Positions 1-6,339 are shown, numbered from the stretch's first letter. The stretch is DNA of 11,981 nucleotides from CANJUD01 sp043750035 (GCA_043750035.1 JAYVCI010000018.1:1-11981); one strand, 5' to 3'. Notes: generated by a model from the sequence alone, not told the origin. Program-made: numbers and translations.

Positions 1-42
1 CTAACCACCAACTATCTGACTAACGACTAACCGACTAACCAC
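1..42. repeat. Short tandem-repeat tract (CTAACSR-type units), copy 1
   Basis: The first 42 bases are built from CTAAC-led units (CTAACCAC, CTAACGA, CTAACCGA) and ACTATCTGA. They share an identical 19-mer, ACTATCTGACTAACGACTA, at 11-29 with the second tract at 541-559. The tract begins directly after the cupredoxin stop codon and may continue past the window edge. No coding potential is visible. The role is unknown. Confidence 0.75.
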
Positions 43-417
43 TTATTGAACAATTACTTTTGCTATCATCTTGTCGTGTATGGAGCAATGATATTTATAT
101 ATTCCTTTTGTAGTAAATTTATAGCTGTAGGACTTTTTATGTTTAATTTTTTTACTATCGAACGAGCCCTCATCGCTTGTAACAGTGTGGGGCCATAAAT
201 CTTTATTGGTCCAGGTAACAGTTGTATTAACCGGCACTGTAATATTTCCAGGAGAAAAATTGTCGTGTTTAATCCATACAACACCCACACCTCTATTAGT
301 CATATCTGTTTTCTTCCCATGTTTCATATCCATGCATGATGTTAGCAAAGCGATAAATATAAACGCATAAGCAAATGAAGCTATATCTTTAAGCTTTAAA
401 TCAAATTTATTTTTCAT
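43..417 (-). CDS. Cupredoxin-domain (plastocyanin/amicyanin-like) lipoprotein
   Basis: A 124-residue small blue-copper-type protein. Residues 1-28 form a lipoprotein signal ending in the lipobox ALLTSC, with C28 as the predicted lipidated cysteine, so the mature protein should be anchored in the envelope. The cupredoxin fold follows (about 45-124). Candidate type 1 copper ligands are H77 (in WPHTV), C111, H114 and M117 (in YHCSIHDKM), matching the His...Cys-x2-His-x2-Met pattern of amicyanin-type proteins. The expected role is electron transfer or copper binding; the redox partner is not in the window. It is last in a minus-strand series and is separated from the LEA-type gene by 178 bp, and both of its flanks carry the same short repeats. 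The ATG is followed by a lysine-rich start and is preceded by an A/T-rich stretch. The family call is strong; the physiological partner is unknown. Confidence 0.9.
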   Translation of the reverse strand: MKNKFDLKLKDIASFAYAFIFIALLTSCMDMKHGKKTDMTNRGVGVVWIKHDNFSPGNITVPVNTTVTWTNKDLWPHTVTSDEGSFDSKKIKHKKSYSYKFTTKGIYKYHCSIHDKMIAKVIVQ

Positions 418-595
418 AATTATACAATGAATTTATTAAGGAACGAAGGTGCGTATTTGAATTTAGAAAATGTTATATAATTCTATAAAATATTTATATG
501 CTTTACATATTTTATAAGTTATCTCCAGCAGTAACTAACGACTATCTGACTAACGACTATCTGACTAACCGACTAACGACTATTTACTCTTCCTC
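418..595. other. Intergenic region with AT-rich leader and repeat tract
   Basis: This gap lies between the LEA-type gene and the cupredoxin gene. Its left part (418-530) is very AT-rich and should contain the cupredoxin leader. I find no convincing copy of the shared promoter module here. Its right part (about 534-582) is the second short tandem-repeat tract. No gene or terminator hairpin with a T-run is visible. Confidence 0.5.
534..582. repeat. Short tandem-repeat tract, copy 2 (15-bp unit CTAACGACTATCTGA)
   Basis: Two perfect adjacent copies of CTAACGACTATCTGA (534-548 and 549-563) are followed by CTAACCGA (564-571) and a partial CTAACGACTAT (572-582). The same sub-units make up positions 1-42 on the other side of the cupredoxin gene. 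The tract lies just beyond the stop codon of the LEA-type gene. Units of this size on tandem array suggest slippage-prone DNA; a function is not evident. Confidence 0.85.
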
Positions 596-1465
596 CTACT
601 TCTTCAACTCCATTTCCCCATTCTTAACAAGATCAATATGAAAAGATTGTTTCAATGGATCATACGATTCAAGCGTGGCATTCAAAGTTAACACATAATC
701 ATAATTGTCTTTATTTCTTAGTATATTAAAAATGGTCTTTACTAGGTTTTTGGGATGCATCTCAATTGGGAGAAAGAATACGGTTGTTTCGTGGGGTTTA
801 ATAACAATCGGTTGGGTGTAGTGTCCTGTTAGGTTTCCTTGCTTTGAAACGTTTATGAAGTATTGTATATGTTTTATGGATAAGTTAACAGGACTATAAT
901 TTATTATTTTTATTTTGGCCTCAGCAATAATTGATTTCAGGCGAATTTTTTTGTATTTTATTTCCACAATTTCTATTTCGGGAGGCTGTGGTATTTTTAA
1001 CTTCGCAGATTTATTTACAGAAATTTCCGACTTGTTGAAAACTGTGGCATATTGAAGCAAAATATTGATAGCATAACTGGCACTGTCACCTTTTTTTCTT
1101 TGTGCTTTTAATTCCTTTATTATTGCGATGTATGGAATTTTTAAAGAAAAATCAACAGTATCTTTTCCATAAGGAGGCAGCACCACTCCTATATATTTCT
1201 CACTTTGCAAATACGTTTTGTTGAACAGCGATACATTGTACTTAATGCTATCGGATTCAATTTTAATGAAAGATTTATTCTTTATCGTTAATTTCAAGTT
1301 TACATACGCGGTATCGTTCTTTACCCTAATAGCGATGTCTCCTATTTGTGTTACTTCAGGAATTAAGTGTGCTTTTATCTGGTCACGGAAAATAAAAACA
1401 ACCCCACCCGCAATTACTAGCAAGATAAAAATAAAAATACCTATACGTTTGATTATTTTTTTCAT
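596..1465 (-). CDS. Membrane-anchored protein with two LEA14/WHy-like domains
   Basis: A protein of 289 residues when read from the ATG at 1465. An upstream in-frame GTG at 1504 would add 13 polar residues ahead of the membrane segment and lies in a hairpin-rich region, so I prefer the ATG. Residues about 7-27 form one hydrophobic anchor after a lysine/arginine-rich start. The rest appears to be two tandem beta-sandwich units of the LEA_2/WHy type (about 44-157 and 165-282). Both show the family's alternation, with a 'N(K/Y)SxxxIxIxxIxY' strand pattern and a later proline or His-Glu turn before a strand (VLPPYGKDTVDFSL and VIKPHETTVFFLPI). LEA14/WHy proteins are linked to desiccation and stress tolerance, but bacterial members are little characterised. 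It follows the methyltransferase gene in the same direction with a 145-bp gap. The fold call is fairly sure; the role is inferred. Confidence 0.7.
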   Translation of the reverse strand: MKKIIKRIGIFIFILLVIAGGVVFIFRDQIKAHLIPEVTQIGDIAIRVKNDTAYVNLKLTIKNKSFIKIESDSIKYNVSLFNKTYLQSEKYIGVVLPPYGKDTVDFSLKIPYIAIIKELKAQRKKGDSASYAINILLQYATVFNKSEISVNKSAKLKIPQPPEIEIVEIKYKKIRLKSIIAEAKIKIINYSPVNLSIKHIQYFINVSKQGNLTGHYTQPIVIKPHETTVFFLPIEMHPKNLVKTIFNILRNKDNYDYVLTLNATLESYDPLKQSFHIDLVKNGEMELKK

Positions 1466-1507
1466 TCTGTTGTGAGTTGTCTGTCCATTTCCGTCCGGCT
1501 TCACGTG

Positions 1508-1557
1508 TCTCGGCCAAAAGACGAGAGCCGACGGCAGTTATCTTTTACCTACTGCCG
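1508..1557. other. Paired hairpins upstream of the LEA-type gene
   Basis: Two inverted repeats lie side by side: TCTCG/CGAGA (1508-1512 with 1522-1526) and CGGCAG/CTGCCG (1532-1537 with 1552-1557, 14-base loop). The stretch is visibly more GC-rich than the surrounding DNA. Neither hairpin is followed by a T-run on either strand, so they are not classical terminators. They could be RNA-processing or mRNA-stability structures between two cotranscribed genes, or a small REP-like element. Confidence 0.45.
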
Positions 1558-1574
1558 AATGTCCCCCGAATCCA

Positions 1575-1594
1575 GTCCCGATAGCTATCGGGAC
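1575..1594. repeat. Perfect 20-bp palindrome with CCCGATAGCTATCGGG core
   Basis: GTCCCGATAGCTATCGGGAC is perfectly self-complementary. The same core recurs inside the 52-bp palindrome at 4878-4929, and with one changed central base at 6759-6776. All copies are intergenic. No T-run follows on the minus strand, so it does not look like an intrinsic terminator for the methyltransferase gene. Confidence 0.85.
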
Positions 1595-1610
1595 CCGCCC
1601 CCTGACTCCC

Positions 1611-2102
1611 TTATATCCTCAAAACCCTATCTTCTTCTTTAATTCTAACATATAACACCATCGCATTAAGCATTGTAAAAATAATTGCGGTATAATACAA
1701 ATGAAAAGCCAATGGAATAACAGCAATTTCAGCAATCACAACCATATAATTGGGGTGTTTAAAATACTTGTAGGGTCCTTTTTTTATGGAAGGAATACCT
1801 GATATATGATAAATTTTTGTGTTCCAAAATTTTCCTAAAGTTGAAATAATCCAAACTTTAAATACAATGAGGAATATATATATGACGATGAAAAAAGCAT
1901 TATATGATACAGTTTGTTGTGAAGTATATTCGTATACCAATGAAATGAAAAATAAAATATGGAGTGCCACAATCAATGGATAATGTTTTTTGCCATATTC
2001 AACAGCACCATAACGAAGCAGCCATTTTTCGTTGCTTTTAGAAAGCAGTAATTCCCCAATGCGTAAAAGTATAATAAAAGAAATAAAAATATTGAAAGTC
2101 AT
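1611..2102 (-). CDS. ICMT-family integral membrane methyltransferase, BpsB/YpbQ-like
   Basis: A 163-residue multi-helix membrane protein of the isoprenylcysteine carboxyl methyltransferase family. The ICMT signature GPYKYFKHPNY lies at 109-119, and a C-terminal KEEDRVLRI (155-163) provides the acidic/arginine residues usual at the SAM site. The N-terminal segment (R14, E17, NEKW at 24-27, HYPLIVALH at 40-48) resembles Bacillus YpbQ/BpsB. In B. subtilis BpsB O-methylates the alkylpyrones made by the type III polyketide synthase BpsA (known for that family). Here the gene starts one base after the end of the polyketide synthase stop codon, so the two should be translated together. I infer S-adenosylmethionine-dependent O-methylation of the polyketide in the membrane. 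The family and context are strong; the exact substrate is not shown. Confidence 0.88.
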   Translation of the reverse strand: MTFNIFISFIILLRIGELLLSKSNEKWLLRYGAVEYGKKHYPLIVALHILFFISLVYEYTSQQTVSYNAFFIVIYIFLIVFKVWIISTLGKFWNTKIYHISGIPSIKKGPYKYFKHPNYMVVIAEIAVIPLAFHLYYTAIIFTMLNAMVLYVRIKEEDRVLRI

Positions 2103-2103
2103 T

Positions 2104-3168
2104 TTAGTTGTTGTTCATTTGAAGTAATACCATTTCGCTCGAAAATCCTGGGCCCATCGCCATCATCAATCCGTATCCGTCATCAAAACCCTGCGTAAAA
2201 AATCTTTCAAGTACATATAGCACTGTCGGACTGCTCATATTGCCGTTATCGTTCATCACTTCTCTGGTATTTTTCAAGAAATCTCCTTCCACCCATAATG
2301 CTTCTGTATATGCAGAGAGTACTTTTTTTCCACCGGGGTGAAAAATAAAATTCTTTATAGCAGGAAGTTTCAATTGATGCTTATCTAAAAAAGCAGTAAC
2401 ATCATTATATATATATTTTTGGATAATAGTTGGGATATCCTGTGAAAACAAAACTTTAAACCCTTTATCTAAAAATTCCCATCCCATTACATCCAGTGTA
2501 TCATAATACAATTTGCTTTGCGATGCAATAAAAGTAACTGCGTTTTTTGTTTTGTTTTTATGGCTGTCTCCGGTAATAATGAAGGCTGCCACGCCATCGG
2601 CAAATAAACTTGATCCTATAAAATTGCTTTTGCTATAATCATTTCTTAAAAAAGTTAAAGAACACAGCTCCACAGCAACAAGTAATACAACAGCATTGGG
2701 ATTTGCTTTGGCCAAAATACTTGCTTTTGAAAAACCTGCAACCCCACCTGCACAACCCAACCCGAAAATAGGGATACGATTAATATGCGGGTCTAGTTTC
2801 ATTTCATTGATGATAAGTGCATCTAAACTCGGGGTGGAAAGACCGGTAGTTGAAACAAAAATAATATCCGTGATTACCTCTTTTTTTATTTGTGCTTCAT
2901 CAATACATGCCAAAATCGCTTTTACTGAATATTCAAGAGCTATTCTTATATATTCTGCATTTTGTTCTTGGAAAGTATGCTGGGCAGAATAGTATTGAAG
3001 CGGCTTACAAAAATTCCTTGTTTTTATTTCTGTATTATCAAAAGCACTCAGCATTCTCTCCACTTGCGGAAATGAAGGTGCAAATAAATCTTTGGCACAT
3101 TGCTTCACTTCCTGTTGGTCAACCTTAAAAGGAAAATCAATGATAGTTACTGCTGCTAACGAAGGCAT
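2104..3168 (-). CDS. Type III polyketide synthase (chalcone-synthase-like, BpsA-type)
   Basis: A 354-residue ketosynthase of normal family length. The catalytic triad is visible: C139 in FGLGCAGGVAG, H277 in FIFHPGGKKVL, and N310 in NDNGNMSSPT. The C-terminal loop MGPGFSSE (338-345) corresponds to the GFGPG loop of chalcone synthases. Such enzymes condense an acyl-CoA starter with malonyl-CoA; bacterial BpsA-like members use long-chain acyl-CoAs to give alkylpyrones or alkylresorcinols. The adjacent ICMT-type methyltransferase makes an alkylpyrone-like, O-methylated membrane lipid the most likely product. The gene starts 29 bp after the end of a small membrane-protein gene, with no promoter of the shared type between them, so it probably belongs to the operon starting at 4635. 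The enzyme class is very sure; the starter unit and ring type cannot be read from sequence alone. Confidence 0.95.
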   Translation of the reverse strand: MPSLAAVTIIDFPFKVDQQEVKQCAKDLFAPSFPQVERMLSAFDNTEIKTRNFCKPLQYYSAQHTFQEQNAEYIRIALEYSVKAILACIDEAQIKKEVITDIIFVSTTGLSTPSLDALIINEMKLDPHINRIPIFGLGCAGGVAGFSKASILAKANPNAVVLLVAVELCSLTFLRNDYSKSNFIGSSLFADGVAAFIITGDSHKNKTKNAVTFIASQSKLYYDTLDVMGWEFLDKGFKVLFSQDIPTIIQKYIYNDVTAFLDKHQLKLPAIKNFIFHPGGKKVLSAYTEALWVEGDFLKNTREVMNDNGNMSSPTVLYVLERFFTQGFDDGYGLMMAMGPGFSSEMVLLQMNNN

Positions 3169-3197
3169 AGTTTCAGAATATTGCTATACTTGTGTTA

Positions 3198-3392
3198 TCA
3201 GGATTCGTCTCTTGTTGTGCGTACCAAGCCGATGCCCGCCACAAAGAATATAATGCCGAGTACACCGTAAATGATAAGTGCCTTAACATCTCGCTCACCA
3301 CCAGCGGTATTTACAAATATTACGGCTGTATAAATAAGTCCGATTATTCCGAGGATAGTAAGTATCGCTCCAAAGATTCTTTTGATATTCAT
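3198..3392 (-). CDS. Small two-helix membrane protein
   Basis: A 64-residue protein with two predicted transmembrane helices (about 6-27 and 39-58). A short polar linker containing TAGGERDVK joins them, and the tail is charged (RTTRDES). Similar short proteins are widespread in Bacteroidota, but I know of no function. Its architecture resembles the 70-residue product at 5732-5944: both begin with a GI(I/L)xIxY-type helix and end with a glycine-rich second helix. It lies between the cupin gene and the polyketide synthase gene, all in the same direction. Confidence 0.8.
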   Translation of the reverse strand: MNIKRIFGAILTILGIIGLIYTAVIFVNTAGGERDVKALIIYGVLGIIFFVAGIGLVRTTRDES

Positions 3393-3476
3393 GATTTTTT
3401 ATTTTTTAAAGATTAATATATTTGTGAATGCTTAAAATGCAGGTTTTTTTTGAAACATTATATTTTCGTATATACA

Positions 3477-3881
3477 TTATTTCCCCGCCAATGAACTTGT
3501 AATTGTTAACAGAAAAATGGTTTCCTCAATAGCCAGCACACTGTGTTGAATACCTTCGTGCAAGGTAATCATTTGCCCTTTGCTTAACTTAATGGATTCT
3601 TCATCTGTATTAAATATCATTTGTCCTTCCAGCACTTGCACGCTAATAAGTCCATCGGCAGTATGTTTGGTCATTTCAGCATCTTTGTGCAATCCAACCA
3701 GAACGATACACATACCTGTTGTTTTGAAAACGGTGATGGCGTTTCGGTCACTTTCTTTCCAAGCTTTTTCATACTTTAATTGTTTAATAAACAATAGAAG
3801 GTCTATGGTAACCAATCCTGCATCTATGGCACGATTGCCTTGTGGGCGTTGTGTGGTAGCTTCAATAAAAACATCTTCCAT
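3477..3881 (-). CDS. Single-domain cupin protein
   Basis: A 134-residue protein with no signal peptide, so probably cytoplasmic. The cupin barrel covers about residues 55-128. Possible metal-site residues are H65, H73, E85 (in QVLEGQM) and H113 in the second motif (KGQMITLHEGIQHSV, 101-115). In this protein the usual proline of motif 2 is replaced by H108. The spacing of motif 1 is looser than the textbook GxHxH pattern, so a bound metal is plausible but not certain. Related Bacteroidota proteins are annotated only as cupin-domain proteins. It begins 67 bp after the lipoprotein gene and ends 84 bp before the small membrane-protein gene. A sensing or small-molecule-binding role is as likely as catalysis. 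Confidence 0.82.
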   Translation of the reverse strand: MEDVFIEATTQRPQGNRAIDAGLVTIDLLLFIKQLKYEKAWKESDRNAITVFKTTGMCIVLVGLHKDAEMTKHTADGLISVQVLEGQMIFNTDEESIKLSKGQMITLHEGIQHSVLAIEETIFLLTITSSLAGK

Positions 3882-3948
3882 TTTAGTATAGTTATTTTAA
3901 GTTAAATGAGCAAAGTCATTAAATAGATTTTTATTATATTTTCGTTAC

Positions 3949-4635
3949 TTAATTAGTAGCAATGGTATTATTTCTTCCTGGAAATTGTATGGAAATACCA
4001 TTGGCAATAACATCTGACATTATTAAAATTTCATTATGTATTTTATCATACACAAAAACATCAGCACCATAATCTTTTTTGATACGCTGTACTGCTTCTT
4101 CGGCTGTTATTTCCAGATGGCTTTTCATCATCATTTTCATGTTCGCTAAGGCCCAATTGGGATTTGCTTTACACAAAAATGTAGCGATATCATCCGCGTT
4201 TTTATGCCATTTTAAATTTATCTTGCCAAGTTCATTCGTATTTCCAGCTTTTGCTGCTGTAACCACTTCTGCGGCAATGTTAATGTGTGCGAATAAAAGC
4301 TCCGTTAGTTTCTTTCCCGCCTCTTCTCCATAATATGGTTTGATGGCGTTACCAATATCAACCTGATTTTGAAGCAGGCGTTTTACTGCTTGGTCCTTTC
4401 CCGGAAGCCCGTCCACTATACATAGTATTACATGGCGGGTCCATATTATATGGTCTTCCCAAAGTTTACGCATATTGGTTTTTAATTCAATATTTTGGTT
4501 GCTTACGGCTGAAATGTTATTTGCCAATTGTTCTTCTGTTTCACCCTTCGATGAACAGCCTGAGTTGCCAAAAAAAAGTAGCACTGAAGCGGTCGAAAAA
4601 GCTATGATATAGGTAATTTTAAAAAATAGTTTCAT
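3949..4635 (-). CDS. Helical lipoprotein with LWEDHxxWTR motif
   Basis: A protein of 228 residues from the ATG at 4635. An in-frame TTG at 4677 is rejected because it falls on the TTTG promoter box of this gene and would bury the signal peptide. Residues 1-27 form a hydrophobic export signal ending in NSGC, so C27 is a probable lipidation site (the -3 residue is unusual). The mature part is almost entirely helical. It carries LWEDHIIWTRH (58-68), LLQNQVDIGNAIKPYYG (87-103), KWHKNADDIATFL (142-154) and MKSHLEIT (170-177). The spaced His, Trp and Glu residues suggest a four-helix bundle that could bind a metal or small ligand. Proteins with this motif occur in Firmicutes as well, without an agreed function to my knowledge. 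It is the first gene after promoter module A and probably leads the operon running to the polyketide genes. Confidence 0.75.
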   Translation of the reverse strand: MKLFFKITYIIAFSTASVLLFFGNSGCSSKGETEEQLANNISAVSNQNIELKTNMRKLWEDHIIWTRHVILCIVDGLPGKDQAVKRLLQNQVDIGNAIKPYYGEEAGKKLTELLFAHINIAAEVVTAAKAGNTNELGKINLKWHKNADDIATFLCKANPNWALANMKMMMKSHLEITAEEAVQRIKKDYGADVFVYDKIHNEILIMSDVIANGISIQFPGRNNTIATN

Positions 4636-4674
4636 TTGAATATGGTTAAATAGTGAATGATTTTTACACAACGA

Positions 4675-4743
4675 CAAAAGTGGGGTTCTTTGTGATAATA
4701 GGTGTTACATATCTTTATGAAAAAGTTGCATTATTCACACTTT
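4675..4743 (-). promoter_or_regulatory. Shared promoter module, copy A (upstream of the helical lipoprotein gene)
   Basis: On the minus strand, box 1 is AAAGTGTGAATAATGCAAC (4743-4725). Box 2, ATGTAAC (4710-4704), ends exactly 21 bp downstream of the end of box 1. The TTTG -7-type box (4678-4675, within CACTTTTG) begins 26 bp beyond. The predicted transcript begins near 4668, about 35 bp before the ATG at 4635. Three other copies with the same geometry are listed at 5597, 7164 and 7889. Confidence 0.7.
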
Positions 4744-4780
4744 ATTGTATATATATAAATTAAAGTGTTAAAGTTCATTC

Positions 4781-4812
4781 AAAAAAAAATGCCCCTATCT
4801 TAAAGAGGCATT
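4781..4812 (-). terminator. Rho-independent terminator after the C2-like lipoprotein gene
   Basis: Read on the minus strand, AATGCCTCT pairs with AGGGGCATT (4812-4804 with 4796-4788; nine pairs, one of them G-U) around a 7-base loop, and a run of T follows immediately (4789-4781). It separates the 5034-5537 gene from promoter module A. Confidence 0.88.
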
Positions 4813-4877
4813 CTCTGCATTACGGGCATATTAAATATTAGACCCGATTGCTATTCTTTCTCTAAACTAATACCATT

Positions 4878-4929
4878 ACTAAAGTTCAAAATAATCCCGA
4901 TAGCTATCGGGATTATTTTGAACTTTAGT
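4878..4929. repeat. 52-bp perfect palindrome
   Basis: Every base from 4878 to 4929 is matched by its complement about a centre between 4903 and 4904, so there is no loop. The central 16 bases are CCCGATAGCTATCGGG, and the arms continue outward through AATAATCCC and ACTAAAGTTCAAA. A second pairing is possible: CATTACT (4874-4880) with AGTAATG (4944-4950), enclosing the 4929-4944 hairpin. It lies downstream of a lipoprotein gene and could act as a transcript-end structure, but no T-run follows it. Confidence 0.95.
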
Positions 4930-5033
4930 CCCGAATGGTCGGGAGTAATGCCGACCTAGTAACTGTTTAGGCCACTTGCAAAAAAATATTTATTGGCCTA
5001 ATACAGATACAGTTTCGGTATAACAACACTTCC

Positions 5034-5537
5034 CTATTGGATCGTGTACTTAAATTTAATGGTTATACCATTGTTTATAACTGTAATTGTATTGTCAGTT
5101 ACTACATCGGTAATGGGATTAAATATGCCTGTTGACATCACTTCATTGCCCAATGCATCTACATCCACAATTTCATATTTCCAATCTTCATTGCTGAACT
5201 TTACAGTCGAACTGGGAGTAACGGTTGAACTTGAAGAAGCATTACTGGCGGTATTGGTTGAATAACTATAACCTGAACTGCTCTTTTTGCCAAAATTTAC
5301 TTTTACATCAGGATTGTCCCCAGCATCCCATGCAGTACCATCTGGCCTGGTTGAAGATACACCGCTAATGTCGATATTTGAAGCATATCGATACCTGCAA
5401 TCTGCATTCTTGTTAGCTTTAGAGGCGTAGTTATCGGCATTTGAATCGGTACAACCTGTTATGTCTCTGTTGCAGGCTGAGAATAGGGCTACGAGCAAAG
5501 TGCTGCACATAACCATTGAAATAACTTTCTTTTTCAT
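5034..5537 (-). CDS. Small lipoprotein with GCTDxNAxNY motif and C2-like region
   Basis: A protein of 167 residues from the ATG at 5537; the ATG nine codons upstream only lengthens the N-terminus before the signal. The lipobox LFSAC puts the lipidated cysteine at C22. A Bacteroidota-type cysteine motif follows (GCTDSNADNYASKANKNADC, 28-47), in which C29 and C47 are likely paired. The remainder (about 53-167) shows DGTAWDAGDNPDVKV (66-80), the pattern of calcium-binding-like C2 beta-sandwiches in surface proteins of this phylum. It is interrupted by a serine-rich stretch (87-111). The gene has its own copy of the shared promoter module and ends in a terminator, so it is probably monocistronic. 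The role is unknown; an outer-membrane or surface location is inferred. Confidence 0.8.
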   Translation of the reverse strand: MKKKVISMVMCSTLLVALFSACNRDITGCTDSNADNYASKANKNADCRYRYASNIDISGVSSTRPDGTAWDAGDNPDVKVNFGKKSSSGYSYSTNTASNASSSSTVTPSSTVKFSNEDWKYEIVDVDALGNEVMSTGIFNPITDVVTDNTITVINNGITIKFKYTIQ

Positions 5538-5596
5538 AATTGATGGTGTTTTAGTATTAATCATTTGTTTAAATTTTAAATAAATATATTAGGGTA

Positions 5597-5665
5597 CAAA
5601 TATGAATACCTTTTAAATTGCAAATGTTGTATTATATTTATAATATGTTACATAATTCACACATT
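5597..5665 (-). promoter_or_regulatory. Shared promoter module, copy B (upstream of the C2-like lipoprotein gene)
   Basis: Box 1 is AATGTGTGAATTATGTAAC (5665-5647), the best copy. Box 2 is the degenerate ATACAAC (5632-5626), 21 bp downstream. The TTTG box (5600-5597, in CATATTTG) lies 26 bp beyond box 2. The leader to the ATG at 5537 would be about 50 bp. Confidence 0.72.
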
Positions 5666-5731
5666 AAATTGATTTTAATGTGCATACCCTTTTGAAAATA
5701 CATCCACACATGGGGTGAATAATATATCAAA

Positions 5732-5944
5732 TTAACGCGGCTTTTTAGTAAATAAAACTATTATAATACCTCCAACCAACAGCAACCCACCAACGATAGG
5801 TGACCATTGAACAGGATGATTAACGTCTCTGTTTATTTGAACAGAACCTACATCAACCACTTTTTCGGTAGTAATGAAATTGAACCCTGTGTACGCTATC
5901 ATAATTATTCCAATTACGATAATGATTATTCCTAATATTTTCAT
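5732..5944 (-). CDS. Small two-helix membrane protein, second of its kind
   Basis: A 70-residue protein with two predicted transmembrane helices (about 3-24 and 47-66). They are joined by a polar linker (VVDVGSVQINRDVNHPVQW), and the tail is basic (TKKPR). The first helix (GIIMIAYTGFNFITTEK) resembles that of the 64-residue product at 3198-3392. No function is known to me. The gene starts 26 bp after the acidic-protein gene and is the last of a four-gene run. It ends 66 bp before promoter module B. Confidence 0.82.
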   Translation of the reverse strand: MKILGIIIIVIGIIMIAYTGFNFITTEKVVDVGSVQINRDVNHPVQWSPIVGGLLLVGGIIIVLFTKKPR

Positions 5945-5970
5945 ATATTTTATTTATTAATTTTTTTATG

Positions 5971-6303
5971 TTACTTATCTTCTTCCAAATCGTTCTGTTC
6001 ATCGCTTCCCAAACTATAATAGTTATTTTCTTCATCTTCGTTACCAATATTTTCTTGTGCATCGTCCAGTTCCGAACCCGGAACATCTAAGTTGCTGCCA
6101 AATTCACCTTCATTGTTTACCCCGTCTGTATCATTTGATGATTTCATTTTTGAAATATCATCAGGATCAATATTATCTTCTTTTTGTAATTGGTTATATA
6201 TATCTTCGCTTGCAGGATATAACGGGTATCCTGGAAGATTATTTTCATCTTCTTTATCAATCTGTTGTTTAGGCAGGTCAGTATTTGCATCCTTATTTTC
6301 CAT
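5971..6303 (-). CDS. Acidic, probably disordered conserved protein
   Basis: A 110-residue hydrophilic protein very rich in Asp, Glu and Asn, with no signal peptide or membrane helix. Two patches look conserved from memory of Bacteroidota homologues: YPLYPASEDIY (26-36), and a C-terminal region with VPGSELDD (74-81), NEDEENNYYSLG (88-99) and a final acidic tail. The composition suggests intrinsic disorder, with the two patches as possible binding motifs. The gene starts 36 bp after the end of the release-factor-like gene. The function is unknown; the operon context suggests a stress role. Confidence 0.78.
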   Translation of the reverse strand: MENKDANTDLPKQQIDKEDENNLPGYPLYPASEDIYNQLQKEDNIDPDDISKMKSSNDTDGVNNEGEFGSNLDVPGSELDDAQENIGNEDEENNYYSLGSDEQNDLEEDK

Positions 6304-6339
6304 ATTGCTTTAATTTTTATGTAGGTGAATTATTAAAAC

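Larger units (their letters stand above)
4678..5033. other. Intergenic region: promoter, terminator and large palindrome
   Basis: This 356-bp gap contains promoter module A (4675-4743), an intrinsic terminator (4781-4812) and the 52-bp palindrome (4878-4929) with its neighbouring small hairpin TCCCGA/TCGGGA (4929-4944). An 8-bp inverted repeat, TTAGGCCA/TGGCCTAA (4967-4974 with 4994-5001), flanks an A-rich loop. I see no gene in it. Confidence 0.7.

Noticed and set aside
421..530. Possible fifth copy of the promoter module upstream of the cupredoxin gene
   Set aside because: An ATATAAC followed after 20 bp by CACCTTCG is suggestive, but box 1 is missing at the 21-bp distance and the -7 box is imperfect.
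534..582. CRISPR-like array
   Set aside because: The units are only 8-15 bp, adjacent without unique spacers, and no cas gene is nearby.
1466..1504. GTG start that would lengthen the LEA-type protein by 13 residues
   Set aside because: The added residues are polar and lie before the membrane anchor, and the region overlaps GC-rich hairpin DNA. The ATG at 1465 gives a normal lysine-rich membrane-anchor start.
4636..4677. TTG start that would lengthen the helical lipoprotein by 14 residues
   Set aside because: The TTG coincides with the TTTG box of promoter module A, and the extension would put 14 residues ahead of a clear signal peptide.
4878..4929. Palindrome read as an intrinsic terminator
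   Set aside because: No T-run follows on either strand. The true terminator with a T-run is at 4781-4812.
5853..6086. 77-residue minus-strand frame across the acidic-protein and membrane-protein genes
   Set aside because: It overlaps two well-supported genes in another frame and has no domain or plausible composition.
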